Assembly (NCBI GenBank): GCA_022820665.1
Contig: JAJEFB010000048.1
Span: 185,203-249,202 of the forward strand
Direction: 5' to 3'
DNA length: 64,000 nucleotides
Source: Anaerolineae bacterium
Lineage (GTDB): Bacteria > Chloroflexota > Anaerolineae > Aggregatilineales > Phototrophicaceae
The translations under genes were made by a program, and so were the position numbers. The stretch's first letter is position 1. Each line of letters starts with the position of its first letter. This document shows, piece by piece, positions 37,598-46,393 of this stretch. Below the pieces are notes generated by a model that searched no databases, was not told the DNA's origin, and worked only from the letters and a program-made list of their open reading frames with translations.

Positions 37598-38341
37598 TTA
37601 GAATTTCGTACCATAGGCAGGGATGGCGGCGCCGCTGATGACGCCGCCCGCATCAGAAGCGAGAAACGCGATCACTTTGCCGAGCTGAGCAGGCGTGACG
37701 CCTGAATGCGGATCTTCCGCGAATTGCTCTTCGGTGACGATCGCCGAGGGCAAGACCGCGTTCACGCGGATTCCCCGCCGCTTGTACTCTTCGGACATGC
37801 TCTCTGTCAAACGCAGCAGAGCCGCTTTTGAGGCCGCATAAGCGGCGTCTTTCCCGCTCGAGCGCAGTCCCGGTCGCGCGCCAATATTGATGATTCGACC
37901 GCTGCCCTGCGCCAACATCGTCGGTATGACCGCCCGACTCATCAAGAAGGTGATCGTCGCATTCAACCGGTGCATACTTTCCCAGGTCTTGACGCTCGTT
38001 TCATGCACAGGTTTTCCGGCGCCCCAGCCGCCAACGATGTTCACCAGAATATCAATGCGAGCAAAGCGTTCGACAGCCGCCTCAACCAAGCCCTCAACCG
38101 TCTCCACATTGGACAAGTCGGCCGCGGGAAAACACAGCTGCGCCGGATCACCCGCCAAATCCGGAAAGCGCTCGTACAGTCGATCGTCCCCACAAGTCAA
38201 AACCAGCGACGCCCCGCCCGCGCGAAAGATCGGCGCGACACCCGAAGCGAGCAGCCCCGAAGCCCCGGTAATTATTGCAACCTGATCCCTGAATTCGCCC
38301 ATCTTCAACTCTCCACGCAAGCTTCCGGCTGCCACCAGCAT
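37598..38341 (-). CDS. SDR family oxidoreductase
   Basis: AIITGASGLLASGVAPIFRAGGASLVLT, NIVGGWG, YAASKAALLRLTESMSEEYKRRGIRVNAVLPS. Confidence 0.9.
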   Translation of the reverse strand: MLVAAGSLRGELKMGEFRDQVAIITGASGLLASGVAPIFRAGGASLVLTCGDDRLYERFPDLAGDPAQLCFPAADLSNVETVEGLVEAAVERFARIDILVNIVGGWGAGKPVHETSVKTWESMHRLNATITFLMSRAVIPTMLAQGSGRIINIGARPGLRSSGKDAAYAASKAALLRLTESMSEEYKRRGIRVNAVLPSAIVTEEQFAEDPHSGVTPAQLGKVIAFLASDAGGVISGAAIPAYGTKF

Positions 38342-38500
38342 AACATATTCATGGCAACATCTTCGACCATCACCGTTTCGACCGCTAGATACGAGTGGCG
38401 CGCTTCATCAGGATATGTTAAACAAGACAGGCATGAGATGCCGGGTCAACGCTCAGCGCGCAACGAGTATAGCATCGGCCCACAATCAAGGATCACACCC

Positions 38501-39715
38501 ATGCCACAATACGATTTGCTCCTCAAATACGGCCGCCTCATCGACCCAAAGAACGGGATCGACGCGCCCAGGGACGTCGCCATCAGCGACGGCAAAATCG
38601 CCCAAGTCGCCCAAGACATCCCTAGCGCCCAAGCGGCGCAAAGCATCGACGTCGCCGGACTGATCGTAAGTCCCGGCTTGATCGACATGCACGTCCACGT
38701 TTATCACACCCGCGAACCGGAGACACTGAGCGTGATCGCCGACCACCATTGCTTTCGCTCCGGCGTTACCACAGTCGTTGATACCGGCACTGCCGGCGCC
38801 AAGCATTTCCTGCACTTCAAACGGACGGTCATCGACCGAGCGAAGACGCGCATTTACGCATATATCAACATTGTCAAGTCGGGCATGGTGGGACCCTTCG
38901 AACAAGACATTGCAGAGATGGATCCGGAATTAGCCGCCTCAATCGTGCTCGCCTATCCCGAAAACTGCGTCGGCATCAAGACCGCGCACTACTGGGTATC
39001 GCAACCATTTGACGAGGCGCATCCGCCCTGGACCGCCGTCGACCGCGCCCTGGAAGCCTCCGCCATCTGCGAAAAACCGCTTATGATCGATTTCTGGCAT
39101 CGCCCGGGACGGACCTATCAAGAACTGCTACGAAAAATGCAGCCCGGCGATATCCACACCCATGTCTACGCGCAGCAATTCCCCATCTTGAATGAGAAAA
39201 ACGAACCGGCCGATTTCATGTTCGAGGCCCGCGAACGGGGCATTATCTTCGATCTGGGACATGGCGCGGGCAGCTTCTGGTTCCGCCAGGCTATCCCCGC
39301 CTTTCAGGGCGGCTTCGGTCCCGATTCCATCAGTACCGACTTGCACATCGGCAATGTCAACGGCGTGGTGCACGATATGCTGACGACTATGTCCAAATTG
39401 CTGTGTATGGGTATGCCGCTCGACGAGGTCATTTATCGTTCCACGGTCACACCCGCCCAGGAGATCGGTCATCCGGAGCTCGGTCATTTGAGCGTCGGCG
39501 CCGAAGCTGATATCGCCATCCTGAAGCAGCGCGAGGGCGAATTCGGCTATGTAGACTGCGGTCAGGCTCGCATGAACGGCAGTCGCAAACTGAGCTGTGA
39601 AATGACGCTGCGCGCCGGCGAGCTCGTCTACGATGTCAACGGCCGCGCCGCGCCCGCTTGGGAAGACGCGCCACCACCGTATTGGGAAATCCGCTATCCA
39701 AAGGAAATTGTCTAG
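38501..39715 (+). CDS. amidohydrolase/deacetylase family metallohydrolase (dihydroorotase-like)
   Basis: GLIVSPGLIDMHVHVYHT, VVDTGTAGAKHF, DLGHGAGSFWFRQAIPAFQGGFGPDSISTDLH. ATG 38501. Confidence 0.9.
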   Translation: MPQYDLLLKYGRLIDPKNGIDAPRDVAISDGKIAQVAQDIPSAQAAQSIDVAGLIVSPGLIDMHVHVYHTREPETLSVIADHHCFRSGVTTVVDTGTAGAKHFLHFKRTVIDRAKTRIYAYINIVKSGMVGPFEQDIAEMDPELAASIVLAYPENCVGIKTAHYWVSQPFDEAHPPWTAVDRALEASAICEKPLMIDFWHRPGRTYQELLRKMQPGDIHTHVYAQQFPILNEKNEPADFMFEARERGIIFDLGHGAGSFWFRQAIPAFQGGFGPDSISTDLHIGNVNGVVHDMLTTMSKLLCMGMPLDEVIYRSTVTPAQEIGHPELGHLSVGAEADIAILKQREGEFGYVDCGQARMNGSRKLSCEMTLRAGELVYDVNGRAAPAWEDAPPPYWEIRYPKEIV

Positions 39716-39716
39716 C

Positions 39717-40817
39717 ATGAGCAATTACGACGCCCTGGGCATCCGCCCGGTTATCAATGCCAACGCTACCTTGACCAAACTCGGCGGTTCATTGATGCCG
39801 CCCGAAGTACTACAAGCCATGAACGAGGCCGCCGGCTGCTTTGTAGACTTGCCATTATTGCAGCGCAGAGTGGGCGAGCGCATCGCGGAACTCACCAGGA
39901 ACGAAGCAGCCTATGTCACCTCCGGCGCCGCCGCCGGCGTCATGTTGGCGGCGACCGCCTGCGTCTTGTACCACCATCCCGAAGTCGGAATGGATTTTCC
40001 ACAGATCGCATCGCTCAAGAACGAAGCCATTGTCCACCGCAATCAGCGCAACGGATACGACTTCGCCGTGCGACAGACCGGCATGCGCTTCGTCGAGATT
40101 GATCCCACGCCGAGGGCTCTGCGCGACACGATCAACGAAAAGACCGCCTGCGTATTCTGGTTCGAGGGTCCGTTGGTCGGGGAGACCGATACGCCCTTGC
40201 AAGAAGTCATCGCCATCGCGAACGAGCACAACTTGCCGGTTGTTGTGGACGCGGCGGCGCAATTGCCGCCCCCCGAGAACCTCTGGCGCTTCACACAGAT
40301 GGGCGCGGCGCTTGCGCTTTTCAGCGGCGGAAAGGACCTGCGCGGACCGCAGCCCACGGGATTAATGTTGGGCCGCCGGGACATGATCGAATCAATCCGC
40401 GTCATCAGCGTGCCCAATCACGGACTTGGGCGTCCCTTGAAAGTCGGCAAAGAAGAGATGATGGGCGCCCTGGCGGCCGTCGAGCGCTATCTGAACATGG
40501 ACCATGCCGCCCGAGAAGCGTATTGTGAAGATTGCGTGCGAATGTGGCGCGACGCCTTGAATCTACTGCCGGGCATTAGAGCCGAGCGCGACTTTCCCAA
40601 CGAAGCTAACCAGCCCTTGCCCTGGTGCCTGATCACCGTTGAGCCGGAGGTGCTAGGCAGGACAGCCTGTGAGTTGGTGGCTGCCTTCCTGGAAGGTGAT
40701 CCGGCAATCTCGGTCTTTGAAGTCGATGAGACCCGATTCCGCCTCAATCCCATGACGCTTAACCCGGGCGAGGAAGTAATCGTCCGCGATGCTTGTCTTG
40801 CCCTCTTGCAGAGCTGA
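39717..40817 (+). CDS. SelA-like/aminotransferase class V-type PLP enzyme
   Basis: LGIRPVINANATLTKLGGSLMPPEV, YVTSGAAAGVMLA, VDAAAQLPPPENL, GGKDLRGPQPTGLMLG. Confidence 0.88.
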   Translation: MSNYDALGIRPVINANATLTKLGGSLMPPEVLQAMNEAAGCFVDLPLLQRRVGERIAELTRNEAAYVTSGAAAGVMLAATACVLYHHPEVGMDFPQIASLKNEAIVHRNQRNGYDFAVRQTGMRFVEIDPTPRALRDTINEKTACVFWFEGPLVGETDTPLQEVIAIANEHNLPVVVDAAAQLPPPENLWRFTQMGAALALFSGGKDLRGPQPTGLMLGRRDMIESIRVISVPNHGLGRPLKVGKEEMMGALAAVERYLNMDHAAREAYCEDCVRMWRDALNLLPGIRAERDFPNEANQPLPWCLITVEPEVLGRTACELVAAFLEGDPAISVFEVDETRFRLNPMTLNPGEEVIVRDACLALLQS

Positions 40818-40853
40818 TTCTCGAATGATCGTAACTGTCTTGCGAGGCGCCGC

Positions 40854-41171
40854 ATGAGCCGACCATTTGAACTCTATGACCTGCGTGTCACCGTCGAGCG
40901 GATCGAAGGGCGATCCGTCTGTGGCATGGCTGTCGGTGACTATTTCGAACTCACGGAAAGCTCCAAGCTGCGAATCCCGGAAGGCAAGCATTTCTGCATC
41001 TATGCGCTGTCCGCGGTTTTACCATTGTTGGCGGCTAAACAGCGCGAATTGGACCAGAACGACTGGCTCGCATACGATTCCATCGCCGCCTGCCCCGACG
41101 TAGACGAGCGCCTGATCATGCGCGTCGAGCGCATCAAGAAGCGCACGATGGACAGCGACGACCTGACCTGA
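40854..41171 (+). CDS. small TIGR04076-like conserved protein
   Basis: YDLRVTVERIEG...CGMAVGDYFEL...FCIYALSAVLPLLAAKQRE. Confidence 0.7.
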   Translation: MSRPFELYDLRVTVERIEGRSVCGMAVGDYFELTESSKLRIPEGKHFCIYALSAVLPLLAAKQRELDQNDWLAYDSIAACPDVDERLIMRVERIKKRTMDSDDLT

Positions 41172-41288
41172 TTCGCGAATTGTCCCGTCACTTGTTATTT
41201 TTATCCAAGCGGTGGGCGTCATGAACTGGATTCGAGTACCATGGTGATATACCGTCCGCGGGCATTTTCAGCTTGAGGAGAAGAACCG

Positions 41289-42854
41289 ATGGCAAAGCAA
41301 CGCAAGCATATCAAGGTGACCTATTCGACGTTGGGCAGCCCCGACCCGCTGCTGCACGAATATTTCGATGAAGATGTCGCCGAACTCAGAGCCAACCTGG
41401 GCAAGTCCTATGACATGTATATCGACGGCGAGTGGATCGCGGGCGACGGCAGTTTTACAAATCGCTCGCCGATCAACATCGACTGGGTTCTGGGCGACTT
41501 CGCTCGCGCCGGGGACGCCCATGTCGATCGAGCGGTGGCTGCGGCAAAAGCGGCTTTTCCGGGCTGGCGCGATACCCCTTGGGCTGAACGGGCTGACCTG
41601 CTCAACCGCGTAGCCGATCTTATCAGCGAACGCCTCTTCGAGATCTCCGCCGCCGTCAGCATGGAAATCGGCAAGAACCGCCTGGAGGCTATCGGCGATG
41701 TCGAAGAAAGCGCCGACTTGATCCGCTATTGCGTCGAAGCCATGCGCGACAACCAGGGCTTCGACCGGCAACTGCTCAGTGAGACCGACCAGCACTTCAA
41801 CCGCAGCGTGCTCAAGCCCTACGGCGTTTGGGGCGTCATCGGTCCCTTCAACTTTCCCGCCGCGCTCACCGGCGGTCCCAGCGGCGCCGCGCTGATCGCC
41901 GGCAATACCGTCGTGCTAAAGCCTGCCGCCGAAGGCTCGCTCACCGCCTTCATGCTCGCCCAGTGCATGGCCGACGCCGGCCTGCCCAAGGGCGCCTTCA
42001 ATGTCGTATTTGGCGGCGACGCGCCCGGCAAGGCGCTGACAGCCAATCCCGACCTGGCCGGCTTGACCTTCACCGGCAGCTACGATGTCGGCATGAGCAT
42101 CATCAAGAACTTCACAACCGCCGCTGGCTACTACCGACCGGTCATCGCCGAGATGGGCGGCAAGAACCCCGCCATCGTCACCGCCAAAGCCGATCTCGAT
42201 AAAGCCGCGCTGGGCGTGATGCGCTCGGCATTCGGCTTGACCGGGCAGAAGTGCTCGGCTTGCTCACGCGTCTATGTTGAAGCCTCCGTCAAAGAGGCTT
42301 TCCTCGACAAGCTGGTCGATCTCACCGCCCAGATCAAGGTGGGCGATCCCACCGCTGTCGATACCTATATGGGTCCGATCATCAATGCCGATGCCTACGC
42401 CGCTTACCAAGGCTATGTCGACGAGATGCGCGACGGAGACATCCGCATTGGCGGGGGGACGCTGGAAGAGGATAAAGGCTATTTCGTGGCGCCGACCGTG
42501 GTGACGGATCTCCCCGATGGTCATCGCCTCTGGCAGCACGAGATGTTCGCGCCCATCGTTGCCGTGCGCGCGGTGGAAGGGAAGGACGAAGCGATACAGC
42601 TAGCCAACGATGTCGCCCTCGGTTTGACCGCCGGCATCTACACTGAAGATTCCGACGAAGTCGACTGGTTCCTGGATAATATGGAAGCGGGCGTGCTCTA
42701 CGTCAATCGCGCCACCGGCGCCACCACCGGCGCCTGGCCCGGCTATCAGTCCTTCGGCGGCTGGAAGGGCAGCACCGGCAGCAATAAAGCTTCCGGCAGC
42801 TGGTACTACCTGCAGCAGTACATGCGCGAGCAGTCGCACACGATTGTGGGTTGA
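41289..42854 (+). CDS. aldehyde dehydrogenase (glutamate semialdehyde/P5C dehydrogenase-like)
   Basis: EIGKNRLEAIGDVEESADLIRYC, GPFNFPAALTGGPSGAALIAGNTVVLKPA, GLTGQKCSACSRVYVE, YVNRATGATTGAWPG. Confidence 0.92.
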   Translation: MAKQRKHIKVTYSTLGSPDPLLHEYFDEDVAELRANLGKSYDMYIDGEWIAGDGSFTNRSPINIDWVLGDFARAGDAHVDRAVAAAKAAFPGWRDTPWAERADLLNRVADLISERLFEISAAVSMEIGKNRLEAIGDVEESADLIRYCVEAMRDNQGFDRQLLSETDQHFNRSVLKPYGVWGVIGPFNFPAALTGGPSGAALIAGNTVVLKPAAEGSLTAFMLAQCMADAGLPKGAFNVVFGGDAPGKALTANPDLAGLTFTGSYDVGMSIIKNFTTAAGYYRPVIAEMGGKNPAIVTAKADLDKAALGVMRSAFGLTGQKCSACSRVYVEASVKEAFLDKLVDLTAQIKVGDPTAVDTYMGPIINADAYAAYQGYVDEMRDGDIRIGGGTLEEDKGYFVAPTVVTDLPDGHRLWQHEMFAPIVAVRAVEGKDEAIQLANDVALGLTAGIYTEDSDEVDWFLDNMEAGVLYVNRATGATTGAWPGYQSFGGWKGSTGSNKASGSWYYLQQYMREQSHTIVG

Positions 42855-42915
42855 TATTCCCCACAAAGACACGGAGGGCACAAAACTTTCAAGTTTGCTC
42901 GAAACCGCACATCAC

Positions 42916-42946
42916 GCGAAATCTGTAAGGATTGTCCGGTACTGGC
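42916..42946. repeat. solitary IS-end relic CGAAATCTGTAAGGATTGTCCGGTACTGGCG
   Basis: Matches the left flank/TIR of the 22968 IS (CGAAATCTGTAAGGCTTGTCCGCTACT) and its right TIR (GCTTGTCCGGTACTGG). Confidence 0.65.
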
Positions 42947-43006
42947 GAAGAAGAGTTCCTGTTGTCCTATTCAATGCGGCTATCCAAGCGCTCCTGGCTG
43001 GTAAAC

Positions 43007-43030
43007 GGGCGACTCACAGAGTCGCCCCTA
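43007..43030. repeat. family A palindrome variant (GTAGGGGCGACTCTGTGAGTCGCCC on minus strand)
   Basis: Same outer GTAGGGGCGAC/GTCGCCC arms. Confidence 0.75.
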
Positions 43031-43173
43031 CATTTTCTCGGATCTACTGCGAACCCTATTCTGATATTGACACATCTGCAGAATCCAAACGCGCCATAAA
43101 CCCCTATATTATCGTAAAATCACATAAACTCACGTAAATGAACAACAATTTCTCGATGCCTCTGTGGCCAATC

Positions 43174-43200
43174 AAAAAAGGACGAGCCCCTGGCTCGCCC
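43174..43200 (-). terminator. rho-independent terminator for the M24 peptidase gene
   Basis: Minus strand: GGGCGAGCC-AGG-GGCTCGTCC followed by TTTTTT; about 40 nt after the stop at 43241. Confidence 0.85.
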
Positions 43201-43240
43201 TAAATTTCTCTGTGTCCTCTGCGCCTCTGTGGTGAATCCT

Positions 43241-44383
43241 CTATCCCACCACGATCAATTCCTGCCAGCCATTCGTCAGCTTCTCGCCGCCGCCCGGCCG
43301 CGCCACCACGATATCCTCCACCCGCGCCGAATAATTGTTCATCTGCATGATGCTCGGCTCGATGGTGAAGAGCATGCCCTCTTCCAGGGGCGTCTCGTCG
43401 CCTTCGGTCAAGAAAGGCGGCTCGTGCACATCCATGCCGATGGCGTGGCCCAGCCGATGACGAAAGGTTTCGCCGTAACCGGCCTCTTCAATCACCTGCC
43501 GCGCGGCGCGATCGGTCGCCGTAGTTGTCGATTCACCGGCTTTCAGCGCAGCGATTCCCGCCGCCTGCGACGCCATCACCAGGTCATAAACCCGCTGCGC
43601 CTCCTCGTCCGGCTCGCCGAAAAAGACCGTGCGACCGAAATCGTAGCACCAGCCTTGATAGATGCCGCCAAAATCGAAGAGTATCGAAACCGGCGGATCC
43701 AGCTTTCGATGCCAACTTTCCATGCGCTGTCCGAAAAGCAGGGGATGATCGGGCCCCGAATTGTAGAGCGAGGTGGTGAAGGACTGGCCCAGCGAGCCGT
43801 GCCTCCGCAACTGGAAATTGACTTCTTCAACGATCTCCAGTTCGGTCATGCCCAGCCGCAGCGCTTTCAGCGTATCGGCGAAGGCTGCCTCGGTGATGCG
43901 CCCGGCTTCTTTCATCTCGTCGATATCGCTCTCCGATTTGATCACGCGCAGCGGACGCAGCAAGTCGGTGGCGGAAAGCCAGGTCGCGCCCGGCAGCAAT
44001 GGCTGCAAATTGGAAACGGTCTCTCCGCGGGTGAAATCGCTGATCGCCACGCGCGGCTTATCGGGCAAGTTGAAATCGTCGAGGATGCCCTTCACCATCT
44101 CCGAAGGTTCGTCCCAGTCGCCCAGCACGCGAATATCGATGCCCTCAAGACGACTCAGCCCGCCGAATTCGGCCGTCATACGCGGCAGCGGCAGCACCGG
44201 CGCGTGACGCGGACTGATCCAGGCGCCTTCCAGCCAGTCGCCCGGGTGGATATTATGCCCGTAGTTGGGAATGTCCCTTGGCACGCCGGTCAGGTATTGC
44301 AAGTCGGAAGAGATGGGAAAGAAGGCGAGATCGGCCTGGTCAGCCAGTATCGCCTGAAAACGCTGTAGTCGGTCCTTTGACAT
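43241..44383 (-). CDS. M24 family Xaa-Pro peptidase
   Basis: ILFDFGGIYQGWCYDFGRTVFFGEP, HRLGHAIGMDVHEPPFLTEGDETPLEEGMLFTIEP. Confidence 0.94.
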   Translation of the reverse strand: MSKDRLQRFQAILADQADLAFFPISSDLQYLTGVPRDIPNYGHNIHPGDWLEGAWISPRHAPVLPLPRMTAEFGGLSRLEGIDIRVLGDWDEPSEMVKGILDDFNLPDKPRVAISDFTRGETVSNLQPLLPGATWLSATDLLRPLRVIKSESDIDEMKEAGRITEAAFADTLKALRLGMTELEIVEEVNFQLRRHGSLGQSFTTSLYNSGPDHPLLFGQRMESWHRKLDPPVSILFDFGGIYQGWCYDFGRTVFFGEPDEEAQRVYDLVMASQAAGIAALKAGESTTTATDRAARQVIEEAGYGETFRHRLGHAIGMDVHEPPFLTEGDETPLEEGMLFTIEPSIMQMNNYSARVEDIVVARPGGGEKLTNGWQELIVVG

Positions 44384-44514
44384 GAGGGGTCTCCTGGATT
44401 CTTCTGTTCACGCTTGTATCTTAGCCTGTTTCAGCCGATATTTCATTCGATTGCGAACGAAGCCGGCGCCGATATTGGCGGATCTGGAAAGCGAATATCT
44501 TGGGATCAACCCGC

Positions 44515-45231
44515 ATGCCATATCAAGCCATTCTCTTTGACCTCGACGATACCTTGATCAGCCTCCGCGGCTGCGAATCCGAAGCCTTGCGACGTAGCCT
44601 GGACGAAGCCGGCCTGACACATCGCTTCCGAGATGATTACTCAAACGTTTCCGCGACATTCGCGAAGATAAGTGGCAAATACTGGGCAGCTCGGAGCAAA
44701 GACGGTTATACGAGCTATACCCGCGAGCAAGTTGTTGAACAGTCGCTGCGCGACCTGTTAGCGCATTACAACCTGGACACAGCGTTGGCGGAAGACCTCG
44801 CCACGAAATACTGGCGTGACTTCTGCCGCTCATCCGCGCTGAACCCGGGCGCGCTTGATACCCTGCGTCATCTGTCACAGCATTTCCGTCTGGGCTTGAT
44901 CACAAACGGCTATAGCGACTCTCAGCGCGGCAGACTGGACGCGGCGGGGTTGAGCCAATTCTTTGACCCGATCCTGATTTCGGAAGAAGTCGGCATCGCC
45001 AAACCCGACGCCCGCATCTTCGACATGGCTCTGCGCGCGCTTGAACTGTCCGCTGAGGATGTCATTTACGTCGGCGATTCGATCGGACATGACTGCGCGG
45101 GCTGTCAGAATGCCGGGATCGGCTTCTGCCACTACTATCCACATCAGGCAGCGGGGGTGGAATTGCCCGATGTCAAATATCGAATCGGCCATCTGACCGA
45201 CTTGATCGATTTGATCGCGCCCGACGGCTAG
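44515..45231 (+). CDS. HAD-family hydrolase
   Basis: ILFDLDDTLISL, LGLITNGYSDSQRGRLDAAGLSQFFDPILISEEVGIAKPDARIF, YVGDSIGHDCAGCQNAG. Confidence 0.93.
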   Translation: MPYQAILFDLDDTLISLRGCESEALRRSLDEAGLTHRFRDDYSNVSATFAKISGKYWAARSKDGYTSYTREQVVEQSLRDLLAHYNLDTALAEDLATKYWRDFCRSSALNPGALDTLRHLSQHFRLGLITNGYSDSQRGRLDAAGLSQFFDPILISEEVGIAKPDARIFDMALRALELSAEDVIYVGDSIGHDCAGCQNAGIGFCHYYPHQAAGVELPDVKYRIGHLTDLIDLIAPDG

Positions 45232-45239
45232 CGTGACAG

Positions 45240-46271
45240 CTACTCCGTAATCGTCACCTTCGACAAGCCGCGCGGCTTGTCTACTTCATATCCGCGCGCA
45301 AGCGCCTGGCGCATAGCGAAAACCTGGCCCGGCATCACAGCGATAATGGGGCTGAGCCACTCCGGCGCAGAAGGTACACGCATGGCGCCTGTCGCTTCTC
45401 CCAGCATGTCCTCATCGTCGCTGATGAGGAGTGTTTCCGCGCCTTTTTCCTTTACCCTGTTCGAGATGTCCCGCATTGTAGCGAAGGCTCTGCCCTGCGG
45501 CGCGACCAGAATCACAGGATAGCCCGCCTGCACGACGGCGATGGGACCGTGGCGGAAGTCGGCTTCGCTGTAGCCTTCGCTGGCGATGTAGGTCAATTCC
45601 TTGACCTTGAGGCTGATCTCGCAGGCGGTGGCGTAATTGAAGCCGCGCCCCAGCACACTGAGCCGATCCATAGCGCGATAACGCCCCGCCCAGTCCGCGA
45701 TGCCTTCGCTGAGGTCAAGCGTTTCCCGCGCCAACTGTGGCAAGTTCATGAGATCGGATCGCATCTCCTCATCGTCGGCCAGCGCGCTTGCCAACATCGC
45801 AATCACGGTCAGCTGAGCCGTATAGGTCTTGGTCGCGGCCACGCTGAACTCTTCTTCAGCGAGCAGAGGCAGGTGATACGCTGCGCTCTGCGCCAGCGCT
45901 GAATCATCGTAGTTGGTAATCGCCAGCGTCAGCCCGCCCTGAACCCGCGCGTCGTTCAAGACCGCGCGCACATCTTCCGCCTTGCCCGATTGCGAAATAC
46001 CGATCACCAGCGCTTTCGAGAAGTCGGGCGAGCGGCCATAAACCGTATGCAGCGACGGCGTCGCCAGCATGACCGGCATTCGCAGGACCGCGCCCAACAA
46101 ATACTGGGCGTAAATGGCGGCATGATCCGATGTGCCGCGCGCGGCGATGCAGACAAATACCGGGTTGAACTCGCGAATTGCGGCGGCGACTAATTCCGTC
46201 GCCGCCTCGCTCTCGTCGAGCAAGCGGCTTATAACGTCGGGCTGTTGGGCGATCTCGTTCTTGAGGAGCAT
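45240..46271 (-). CDS. SIS-domain sugar isomerase (GlmS/AgaS-like), copy 1
   Basis: CIAARGTSDHAAIYAQYLLG, IGISQSGKAEDVRAVL, SEGYSEADFRHGPIAVV. Confidence 0.92.
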   Translation of the reverse strand: MLLKNEIAQQPDVISRLLDESEAATELVAAAIREFNPVFVCIAARGTSDHAAIYAQYLLGAVLRMPVMLATPSLHTVYGRSPDFSKALVIGISQSGKAEDVRAVLNDARVQGGLTLAITNYDDSALAQSAAYHLPLLAEEEFSVAATKTYTAQLTVIAMLASALADDEEMRSDLMNLPQLARETLDLSEGIADWAGRYRAMDRLSVLGRGFNYATACEISLKVKELTYIASEGYSEADFRHGPIAVVQAGYPVILVAPQGRAFATMRDISNRVKEKGAETLLISDDEDMLGEATGAMRVPSAPEWLSPIIAVMPGQVFAMRQALARGYEVDKPRGLSKVTITE

Positions 46272-46393
46272 GGCAGGTCTCTCATTTGATATACCGCTGA
46301 ACGCGGTAGCCGAGCGGGTTTACTATTTTCTGTGTGCGCGACATTCCCGGGTTCCTATCGCCGAATACGCGCCGAGCGGCTATCTTTCCGCAG

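Noticed and set aside
37970-38500. N-terminal extension of the amidohydrolase ORF
   Set aside because: Overlaps the SDR gene on the other strand; homology-like sequence begins at MPQYDLLLKYGRLIDPKNG (38501).
43229-44368. 379-aa + strand ORF opposite the M24 gene
   Set aside because: Antisense shadow of a clear M24 peptidase that also has its own terminator.
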